From Cordylochernes scorpioides (taxonomy: Eukaryota; Arthropoda; Arachnida; Pseudoscorpiones; Chernetidae): a stretch of DNA of 64,000 nt. Positions 54,280 through 63,235 of this stretch are shown one piece after another. The stretch lies in NCBI GenBank assembly GCA_030710605.1, contig CP092868.1:28716011-28780010 (forward strand), given 5' to 3'. Both the position numbers and the translations under genes were made by a program. The notes below the pieces were generated by a model that had not been told where the DNA came from, made no database searches, and saw nothing but the letters and a program-made list of their open reading frames with translations. The first letter of the stretch is position 1; every line of letters starts with the position of its first letter.

Positions 54280-54655
54280 ACGGGAGGAAATTGATCTAAA
54301 GAGACAAGGGTCGCCTTTCTCTTGTCTCTTTAGATCAATTTCCTCCCGGCAAAATTTCCATCTATATTTTAGCCATAGATATGACCAGTCACTTTGCCAG
54401 CTAAACACCTCTTTAGCAGATTGTCAAGATTCCATTAGATCCCGTGTGGATATCATGGAATAAAGTCCGTTCTAGACTGACGAGGGCCATTAGCCCGAAA
54501 CCATGGTCTCTAGGTGGACGCTTTTCAGTTTGCCAAAGCTGGTGTTGTGGCTTTGTCACCGACCCGCCGCTAGTTGCGGCGACGTTCAATAGATGGCGTC
54601 TGGTTTTAGACGTCTATTTTGACGGGAGAGGCGACCCTTGTCTCTTTAGATATAT
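54280..54655 (+). mobile_element. Family D foldback with hammerhead ribozyme
   Basis: Opens with an inverted pair (GATGGAACATTTGACGGGAGG ... CCTCCCGGCAAAATTTCCATC) and ends GACGGGAGAGGCGACCCTTG then TCTCTTTAGA, matching the inner end of the opening palindrome. Body as in 35655-36035, with AGATGGCGTC at 54591-54600. Confidence 0.8.
54465..54519 (+). ncRNA. Type I hammerhead ribozyme, GUC site
   Basis: CTGACGA 54477-54483; GGGC/GCCC stem II; GAAA 54497-54500; stem III ACC/GGU; cleavage after C54508. Stem I: CUAGA (54472-54476) with UCUAG (54509-54513), five pairs, plus GUCC (54465-54468) with GGAC (54516-54519). The extra C-G pair relative to 35836-35890 (where G and A differ) keeps stem I paired. 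Confidence 0.88.
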
Positions 54656-54659
54656 ATAT

Positions 54660-54850
54660 ATATATATAAAAGACATATCCTGACCAGGTTCACATGAGCA
54701 TTTCTAGATGGCAGATCACCATCTAGCGGAACAAAAATAAACTAAAAGTTTACTTAATCTAGAATTCTAGCCATCTAGAAATGCTCATATGAAGTCTAGT
54801 TAGGACGACTGGCACATTAAAGACTTTCCACTTAATCTTTGTTAATGAGT
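54660..54850. repeat. Family C foldback, short form
   Basis: GACATATCCTGACCAGG, GAGCATTTCTAGATGGCAG, AACTAAAAGTTTACTT, CCATCTAGAAATGCTCATATG, with the ribozyme region missing. Confidence 0.7.
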
Positions 54851-54934
54851 GCAGTTATAACATTAAACATATATCGACCAAAATAAACCCTTCGAGGTAA
54901 AATAGAAAAATAAAACGAAGATTGAAGAGGAGTT

Positions 54935-55010
54935 TCTTGTACGAATTATTTTTTTTAATAGCAAGCTTTCGGACGTCCTTGTACAGGCTTTTTTACGATC
55001 ATTACATATT
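54935..55010 (-). ncRNA. Hammerhead-like motif, CUGUNGA variant
   Basis: Minus strand: CTGTACA (54980-54986), stem GGAC/GTCC without a loop, GAAA (54967-54970), GCTTGC. Confidence 0.35.
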
Positions 55011-55224
55011 ATACATTAAACATATATACATTATTGAAATCTAAATCTAAAATCTATATATAAAGAATATAAATAAAATATGATAACAGAAAAATCGCAA
55101 TTAAAGTTGAATTCCTTTTTTCAAGTTGAGGAATACTTTTCTTTTGGGAAAAAATAATTTATTTTAATGTAAAAAATTATATAAATAATCTATATTTCGA
55201 GAAATAGATAAATCCATAAATATA

Positions 55225-55400
55225 TCTTTTATTTTTAAAAAGTCATATATTGAATCAAAATATAGTTTATTTACCAATATTTCAGTTGACTGAACGCCAA
55301 CCTTTATCAAGGTGTTATAACTTATTAATGTCAACAACAAACTCCGCACCACGTAATAGTGTTCAATAAATTATTTATAAACCTAATATATGCCTTTTAA
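55225..55400. repeat. Half of a GGTTGGCG-family foldback
   Basis: AAAAAGTCATATATTGAATC, CAGTTGACTGAACGCCAACC, CACCACGTAATAG: one arm with centre; the second arm is mostly deleted (ATATATGCCTTTTAA at 55386). Confidence 0.65.
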
Positions 55401-55412
55401 AATAAATATATA

Positions 55413-55591
55413 CAGTTAAACCTGTCTATAGTGCCCCCCTCGAAATAGCGCCTCCCTCTCTATAGCGCCCGATTTTAAATACGTAGTACAATGCGATTTA
55501 CATTAAAAGTGACCTTTCTATAACCACCCCTCTCTATAGCACCCTATTTTGGTGAGTCCCAAGAGGGGGGCGCTATAGACAGGTTTAACTG
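55413..55591. mobile_element. TA-flanked MITE, 179 bp
   Basis: TIRs CAGTTAAACCTGTCTATAG and complement, TA on both sides. Unexpanded relative of 14515-14823. Confidence 0.85.
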
Positions 55592-55659
55592 TATATATAA
55601 ACATTTAAAAATGCACAAGAAACTTAAGACTAGACGCTTTATTTATTTTAAATAAAAAA

Positions 55660-55760
55660 TAGTGTTTATCATTAATTTGTTAACGTGATACTCCTGTTGA
55701 AGGACTGAAAGTCTGAAAACTTGAAAATAAAAGGTTTTACAAGAAACTTAACCCAAAAAG
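55660..55760 (+). ncRNA. Hammerhead-like motif, CUGUNGA variant
   Basis: CTGTTGA (55694-55700), stem AGGAC/GTCT, GAAA (55715-55718), ACTTG. Flanks AAACTTAAGACTAGACGC and GGTTTTACAAGAAACTTAACC resemble the 33300 foldback. Confidence 0.4.
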
Positions 55761-55844
55761 CTTTATTTATTTTATAATATTATAAATCAGGGAAGAACGT
55801 TTATTTAAAAAAAATATTGTAACATTAATATATTTTACACATAT

Positions 55845-56190
55845 AAATTTACTGGCAATGTGCTTCTTTTAAATATCATCAAATATTATCTCTACAGACC
55901 TTACTGCAATGATATGAGTTATTGAATGAGAGGGATTGGCTCATCAGTAGTGAACCCTCTCAGCGGTTTCGCCAAATTAATCTCTAGACCGCTCTACTAT
56001 TGTATTGGATTGGTTTGGAATATACCCTGTATTTTCTATGGAAGGCAACTTAGAGGTTTTAATTGAACTATGGACATAAGCTTATAGGTCTGTATAGTAA
56101 GTAAGGTCTGTAAAGATAATATTTGATGATATTTAAAAGAAGCACATTGCCAGTAAATTTATATGTGTAAAATATTAACGATAGATGGCA
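55845..56190. repeat. Family F palindromic element
   Basis: Arms TAAATTTACTGGCAATGTGC ... TCATCAAATATTATCTCTAC and complement. The minus-strand hammerhead-like block at about 55922-55970 has TTGGC/GCCAA and GAGAGGG/CCCTCTC both paired. The right end is AACGATAGATGGCAATT. Confidence 0.8.
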
Positions 56191-56229
56191 ATTAAATTTA
56201 ATTTACTAACATTAATTTATAATAAATAA

Positions 56230-56570
56230 CAAATATAATGCAAAAACGTATTTTCGAATAAATTACGATAGGTACATTAAATACACAATAACAATTGCGA
56301 TAAAAAAAGATAACAATAAGGTAATATACATTACCTTAGTTATGAAAATATTTCTACTTTCAGGGTAATGTATCAAGCTAAAAATCAGGTTTTTTAAAGG
56401 ATTATTTCATAGATAAAAATTTCAATTTTAAAAAAGGGGTATCTCAATCAATCAATCAATCTGACAGCACTTCCCTCACTACATAACTTAATATCACTTT
56501 TAGCAACCTTTTTTGAAATTTTCTTTTTTTTAACGTTGAATCGGTTTATGAGTATTCTATTCATTTATAT
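56230..56570. other. AT-rich DNA, nothing recognised
   Basis: Contains a short (AATC)n run near 56440. Confidence 0.4.
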
Positions 56571-56574
56571 AGAG

Positions 56575-57040
56575 GAGAATTTTGCTGAGACGGAATTTAT
56601 CTATGAAAGCATAGGGTGCCATGGCCGTCAAATTAAACGTCAGAACTAGACGCCATCTATTGACCGTCGTCGCAAACTAGCGTCCTTGTGTCGATGACAA
56701 AGCCACAACACCAGCTTTGGCAAACTGAAAAGCGTCCAACTTGTGACCATGATTTCGGGCTAATGGCCCTCGTCAGCCTAGGGCGGACTTTATTCCATGA
56801 GATCCACACGGGATCTAATGAAAAGTTTTACTATTAATTATTATTTAATAATTTTAATATATTTTACTATTTATCTATTATTTAATAATAAATTGATATT
56901 AATTCTATTTAATCATTTAGTCTCATTATCTCTTAGCTCGAATCTTTAATGGCTTCGGGCTGATGGCCCTCGTCATTCTAGGGAGTTTAGTTTTGACGTT
57001 TAATTTGACGGGAGAGGCGCCCTGTGCTTTTTTAGATTCA
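56575..57040 (-). mobile_element. Family D element, inverted and rearranged
   Basis: GACGGAATTTATCTATGAAAGC, CGTCAGAACTAGACGCCATC, ribozyme minus at 56740-56795, AGATCCCGTGTGG complement, then an AT-rich insert and a second, partial terminal copy (GGCTTCGGGCTGATGGCCC 56951; GACGGGAGAGGCGCCCTGTGC 57018). Confidence 0.7.
56740..56795 (-). ncRNA. Hammerhead ribozyme motif, weakened stems
   Basis: CTGACGA 56770-56776, GGGC/GCCC stem II, GAAA 56753-56756, stem III AUC/GGU with a U-G pair, then C. Stem I next to the site (CCUAGG with ACAA) no longer pairs. Core intact, folding doubtful. Confidence 0.55.
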
Positions 57041-57164
57041 TTTATGTATCAAATATTCTTATTTTGTTCAGTGGAATAAAATCTATCCATGTTTTTAAAA
57101 TGTAGATTCCAAGACTATATAGATGGGTTTGTAAAGAGAGCAACACATAAAGAGATCTTAATAT

Positions 57165-57370
57165 AAAAATACATATATTAGATCAAACTTTTATTTTTTT
57201 AATCAATATTTCAGTTGGCTGAACGCCAACCTTTTTCAAGGTACAACAACATATATATAAGTATTTTATATGTTTACATTAAATAAATACGTTGTTATAC
57301 CTTAACAAAGCTTGGCGTGTAGCTAAGCGATATATTAGTAAGTGAATTATTTTTTAAAATAAATATATGA
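57165..57370. repeat. GGTTGGCG-family foldback, diverged
   Basis: GAGCAACACATAAAGAG, ACATATATTAGATCAAAC, TTGGCTGAACGCCAACC, CTTGGCGTGTAGCTAAGCG. Confidence 0.6.
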
Positions 57371-57407
57371 CTTTTTATAAATATATATGCCTATATACAC
57401 TCATGGA

Positions 57408-58044
57408 CAAACCTTAAGGAAGTTGTACCTTTTAGCATGTATATCAAGATTCAGAAAATAACTCTGAAAGATATTACAGTGACCTTTATTGAAGACACAC
57501 GAGATAACCAAGTGTGAACAAAACTTGAGGAATTTGTACCTTTTAGCATGTATATCGGGATTCAGTCAATAACTCTGAAAGATATTACAGTGACCTTTAT
57601 TGAAGACACACGAGATGCCCAAGTGTGAACAAAACTTGAGGAATTTGTACCTTTTAGCATGTATATCGGGATTCAGTCAATAACTCTGAAAGATATTACA
57701 GTGACCTTTATTGAAGACACACGAGATAACCAAGTATGAACAAAACTTAAGGAATTTGTACCTTTTATCATGTATATAGAGATTCAAACAATAACTATGA
57801 AAGAGATTACAGTGACCTTTATTGAAGACACACGAGATAACCAAATGTGAACAAAACTTAAGGAATTTGTACCTTTTATCATGTATATAGGGATTCAGAC
57901 AATAACTATGAAATATATTTGATACATAGTAATATATTTATTGATGACACACAGATAACAGAAATTGCCTTTGGTTTAAAAAAGGAAAAATAGACGACCC
58001 CGATATAAAAGAATTTCAACTCTCTTAAGTTTTGTCCATAAGTG
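57408..58044 (-). mobile_element. Family G TA element expanded to about five units
   Basis: CACTCATGGACAAACCTTAAG at 57408 (TA before it) to CTTAAGTTTTGTCCATAAGTG at 58044. Units of about 112 bp (GAACAAAACTTGAGGAATTT at 57518, 57632 and variants at 57739, 57852). Confidence 0.8.
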
Positions 58045-58730
58045 GATTTGATAAAACAATATTTGTGCTAAATAGTTTCAATTATATATATATTGCGTAT
58101 GATATTGTTTTTTACAGCACAATACAACAATGTTGGCAAGTTTCTCTAGAGTGGAATGTCGAGGTGACGAATAGTTTCAATTAATATATATAGATGGCGT
58201 GCTAAATGTTTTAGGCTTAACAATAAAATATATTATTGGGATAAAACTTTCTATAGGAGGAATTATTTTTCAGCAATCCTTCAAAATATCTATATAAATT
58301 CATATATATATTTATTTCATATTATATTATTCTCTTCATTTGATGTTTTTGTGCTTTATAATGCACATAGTGTAAAGTTTTCACATATCTATTAACAGAA
58401 TCTTTCATAATTTGTTCTTGTCATATTTGTGCTATAAACAAACATTAAAACAATTTTTTTTTCGTAAATTTTCATTGAATCAATTTTAAACTTTAAGAAA
58501 GCTTTACTCGCACATACATCAACCATTTTTTCAATTAAAAAGGTATATATTAGATCAAAATATAATTTATTTTACCCTTTGAACCAATGATTCATTGATC
58601 CAATATATGCTTTTTCAATTCAATATTTATTTATAGATTGCTCTATTTTCAAATCATCGACCATTTGTTCTTTATTTAAGATTAAACTTTAATAATATTC
58701 ATAAAATACTTTAGGCTTAGATCTATATAC
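58045..58730. other. AT-rich DNA with small repeat scraps
   Basis: TATAGATGGCGTGCTAAATG at 58188 is an AGATGGCG-bearing end. 58530-58650 is a decayed GGTTGGCG-family arm pair. Otherwise featureless. Confidence 0.4.
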
Positions 58731-59051
58731 ACTCATAGACAAAACTTAAGGAAGTTGTACCTTTTAGCATGTATATCAGGATTCAGACAATAACTCTGAA
58801 AGATATTACAGTGACCTTTATTGAAGACATACGAGATAACTAAGTGTGATTAGAATTGCCCATAGAACAATGTTTAACAAATTTTACTGCATATGTTTCT
58901 TTTTACAGAACGAAAAATCATTTTTTAAAATTATTTTAAGGAGAAATAACGAATATTTCTATATTTAGGGATGCAGTATGAAAGGATGAATTGTGAAGAG
59001 TAATGATAAACAGAAAATAAAAGTGTCCAGGAATGGGATTGTCCATGAGTG
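58730..59051. mobile_element. Family G/H chimera with G ends
   Basis: CACTCATAGACAAAACTTAAG at 58730 and TTGTCCATGAGTG at 59051, flanked by TA. Half the interior is a family G unit; the other half is family H sequence (GGATGAATTGTGAAGAGTAA, AAAGTGTCCAGGAATGGG). Confidence 0.75.
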
Positions 59052-59053
59052 TA

Positions 59054-59555
59054 TTCTTAAAAAAAAAAACATTGGTATCTTTAATTTTAGAAGAAGTCAT
59101 TCATAAAAGATCTGATAAATATTAAAAATATCTTCTTGAATAATTCAAAAGATAACAGGACTATTCATAAGAAACATTCATTAAGCTGATTATAAAATGA
59201 GTTAAAATGCACAATGATTTAAATGGTACCTTGTCAGGATATACAATTAGTTACCATAGCCTACGATAAGCTCTATAAAGATAAGAAACCGTTTGTCTTA
59301 GAGATAAGAGATTAATAAGGAAATTAAGGAGAGTATCCAAAGTCCTTGTTCTTTTTCTTTATCCCAAGATAACAATCTTACAGATGGAATACGTATAATT
59401 GTGGATATGATCCCAGAGTCATTATATAAATAAAGTTAATATTGTAAAAGCAAAACACAATATTAATTTTATAAAGATATTTTCATGGTAATTTTTTATA
59501 TGTGAAAAAAAAAGAATGAACCAAATTAAAATCACATAATAATATATATTTTGTA
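59054..59555. other. AT-rich DNA, nothing recognised
   Basis: No structure recognised. Confidence 0.4.
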
Positions 59556-59559
59556 AATG

Positions 59560-59765
59560 CGAAACTATTATAGACGCGTATGATTCTTTTAAAAATTAAA
59601 CAATTTCTACTGTCCTTACTGCAATGGAAAAATTAATGGGAGGGCCTGGCTCATTAGTGATGAACCCTCACAGCGGTTTCGCCTGAAACGGGAGGGATCA
59701 CCACCTGATGAGCCAGGCCCTCTCATTAATTTTTCCATTGCAGATAATAGAAAAGCATATATACC
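59560..59765. repeat. Family A palindrome, mutated centre
   Basis: CGAAACTATTATAGACGCG, GGGCCTGGCTCATTAGTGATG, CAGCGGTTTCGCCTGAAACG, CCTGATGAGCCAGGCCCTC, TTTTTCCATTGCAG. The right arm is cut at 59742. Confidence 0.7.
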
Positions 59766-59839
59766 GAAATATTGGCAAATAAATATTTCATTAAATCAAA
59801 TATATGCTTTTTTTTCTTATACCATATATATATTATATA

Positions 59840-60230
59840 AAAAATAATTAGATGATTTCTGTTGTATTTTAATTATTAGAGCAATATAGAATCAATACTT
59901 GATGCTGATTATTTTGAGAATAGAGATATTTGTTGAGCAGTCGTGGCATAAATATTGAAAGAATAATAATAAATATGGTTTTGATCAGAGATTTCTTTAT
60001 TTGAGTTAGGAATATATAAAAAAAAACATAATTGGATAAAAGTAATGCCCGGCTTAAGGCGAGTAGAATAAGGAAAACAAAAGCTTATTTACATAATGTA
60101 CAAAAGTTTTGAGCCGGCCATTAGGATAAAATAACAACGAGTTTTTATAGGGGAAGAGTGACCTCTGGCGGTCGATTAAACAGAGTATTTGGACTTATGA
60201 AATATAATTTTAAATAGAATAATATTTTAA
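59840..60230. repeat. Family I dispersed repeat
   Basis: GATTTCTGTTGTATTTT, GCAGTCGTGGCATAAAT, TGCCCGGCTTAAGGCGAG, TGAGCCGGCCATTAGG, CTCTGGCGGTCGATTAAAC. Confidence 0.75.
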
Positions 60231-61462
60231 TATAACATATATATATTAACTATATATATGTATATATAGTTTTTCGTTATATAGAGAGACCTATTTCACT
60301 ATAAATAATACAATTAAAAACTCTCTATAACAAGATTGAATATACTGAAAATTTTTTTCATAATTACAAAATAACATTGAAAATATTTACGCAAAACTTT
60401 CTTTTGTGTTAATAGATATATTTATAAAGTATATTATCTTAACCATTAATTTAGTTTCACATTACACTAATGATACATAATATTTTATTGTAATAGTAAA
60501 TACTATGATCATTTTTCATATCCCTTTCAATTTATTATATCATTCATTATATTACAAGCAAAACCATTATCAATTATCAACCTTAGACACCTTCTTTAGT
60601 AACAAATCTAATAAAAGATATTGGAATAATGGTGTTATAAATGGATTGACCTGCCATTTGTAATGTTAGAAAAATGCTAAGAAATATTTTTCTAGCGGTT
60701 TCAGCACATTAGGAAACTTTAACAAATAGCATTTCCTAAGGGAAGAATTCCTCTTCATTTCGATCTAATAAATGTCTGACACAAACTTATTTATTTGACT
60801 GGCAACGCTGTATCAATACTCTGTGAATATTAATTAAGGTAAAAACGCGTAAAAAATTTCAAAAGTTTGGAAAAATGTATTTTCAAGTTTATATTAATTA
60901 TAGAATTTTTACCTTTAGAAATACATATTAAGATAAATGTATTTTTAAAGGTCGATTATTAATAATTATCATTTTTATTAATTTAAAGAAAGTTTTTGTG
61001 AATTTTGAGTTTATGTATAATTTAAACTAAATGAAGTGCATAATCATTATCTTTAATATATATCTACAATAATGAAAATATTGCATATATTTTTAGTATA
61101 TATTTACTCGTAAATTAAAGCATTATTTTAAACTTGTACAAAATTATTTTTTGAATGTTTAAGTAGAAGAATTTTTATTTATAATATTGTGTTTGTTTTA
61201 TTTATAATGTTGTGTGTGTTTAACATTATTATTATCATCAGTAATTATTTCTATATTTTAAAATTAGCATGATAGATAAAATGATGAGATAAATGCCAAT
61301 ATATTTTTTCTTCATATATCTGATGCATTCAATTCCCTATTTAGTTTTTTTTTATTATTATGCATTACTCTCAATAGCCACAAGTCTCTAAATTTTAAAT
61401 ATCATTTCATTTATTTTTTAAAAAATTCAATGGTATAGAATGAGCCGATACAAAAGAAGATA
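60231..61462. other. AT-rich DNA, nothing recognised
   Basis: No frame, repeat end or foldback recognised. Confidence 0.45.
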
Positions 61463-61464
61463 AA

Positions 61465-63235
61465 ATACTAGACGGTGGACGAGTGGGTAACACCCTCGAT
61501 TCCCGACAGTCATGAACCAGGATTGAATCCCGCGTTAACATTTTGTTTAATATGTGAATAACCTTCACATATTATTCACTGTTTCAATTATCATGAACTA
61601 GGTTTCTCTTGCTGAGCGGTACCTATTAATGTGATTTTGAACCGAACAAAAGAAGATGAGAGGGTAACACCCTCAATTCCCGACAGCCATGAACCGGGAT
61701 TGAATCCCGCGTTAAATTTTGTTTAATATGTGAATAACCTCCACATATTATTCACTGTTTCAATTATCATGAACTAGGTCTCTTGCTGAGCGGTACCTAT
61801 TAATGTGATTTTGAACCGAACAAAAGAAGATGAGTGGGTAACACCCTCAATTCCCAACAGTCATGAACCGGGATTGAATCCCGCGTTAAAATTTTGTTTA
61901 ATATGTGAATAACCTCCACATATTATTCACTGTTTCAATTATCATGAACTACGTTGCTCTTGCTGAGCGGTACCTATTAATGTGATTTTGAGCCGAACAA
62001 AAGAAGATGAGTGGGTAACACCCTCAATTCCCAACAGTCATGAACCGGGATTGAATCCCGCGTTAAAATTTTGTTTAATATGTGAATAACCTCCACATAT
62101 TATTCACAGTTTCAATTATCATGAACTAGGTTGCTCTTGCTGAACGGTACCTATTAATGTGATTTTGAACCGAACAAAAGAAGATGAGTGGGTAACACCC
62201 TCAATTCCCAACAGTCATGAACCGGGATTGAATCCCGCGTTAAAATTTTGTTTAATATGTGAATAACCTCCACATATTATTCACTGTTTCAATTATCATG
62301 AACTAGGTTGCTCTTGCTGAGCGGTACCTATTAATGTGATTTTGAACCGAACAAAAGAAGATGAGAGGGTAACACCCTCAATTCCCAACAGTCATGAACC
62401 GGGATTGAATCCCGCGTTAAAATTTTGTTTAATATGTGAATAACCTCCACATATTATTCACTGTTTCAATTATCATGAACTAGGTTGCTCTTGCTGAGCG
62501 GTACCTATTAATGTGATTTTGAACCGAACAAAAGAAGATGAGAGGGTAACACCCTCAATTCCCGACAGCCATGAACCTGGATTGAATCCCGCGTTAAAAT
62601 TTTGTTTAATATGTGAATAACCTCCACATATTATTCACTGTTTCAATTATCATGAACTAGGTTGCTCTTGCTGAGCGGTACCTATTAATGTGATTTTGAA
62701 CCGAACAAAAGAAGATGAGAGGGTAACACCCTCAATTCCCGACAGCCATGAACCGGGATTGAATCCCGCGTTAAAATTTTGTTTAATATGTGAATAACCT
62801 CCACATATAATTCACTGTTTCAATTATCATGAACTAGGTTGCTCTTGCTGAGCGGTACCTATCAATGTGATTTTGAACCGAACAAAAGAAGATGAGAGGG
62901 TAACACCCTCAATTCCCGACAGCCATGAACCGGGATTGAATCCCGCGTTAAAATTTTGTTTAATATGTGAATAACCTCCACATATTATTCACTGTTTCAA
63001 TTATCATGAACTAGGTTGCTCTTGCTGTGCGGTACCTATTAATGTGATTTTGAACCGAACAAAAGAAGATGAGAGGGTAACACCCTCAATTCCCGACAGC
63101 CATGAACCGGGATTGAATCCCGCGTTAAAATTTTGTTTAATATGTGAATAACCTCCACATATTATTCACTGTTTCAATTATCATGAACTAGGTTGCTCTT
63201 GCTGAGCGGTACCTATTAATGTGATTTTGAACCGT
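61465..63235. repeat. Satellite, 177-bp unit, ten copies, tRNA-like core
   Basis: CGGTACCTAT occurs at 61617, 61791, 61968, 62145, 62322, 62499, 62676, 62853, 63030 and 63207: one 174-bp step, then eight exact 177-bp steps. The first unit begins GGTGGACGAGTGGGTAACAC (A-box-like) and each unit has GGGATTGAATCCCG (B-box-like), so the unit contains a degenerate tRNA head. Inner units are nearly identical. Confidence 0.92.

Noticed and set aside
61465-63235. Possible CRISPR-like array because of regular repeats
   Set aside because: The whole 177-bp unit is conserved, with no unique spacers; it is a eukaryotic satellite.
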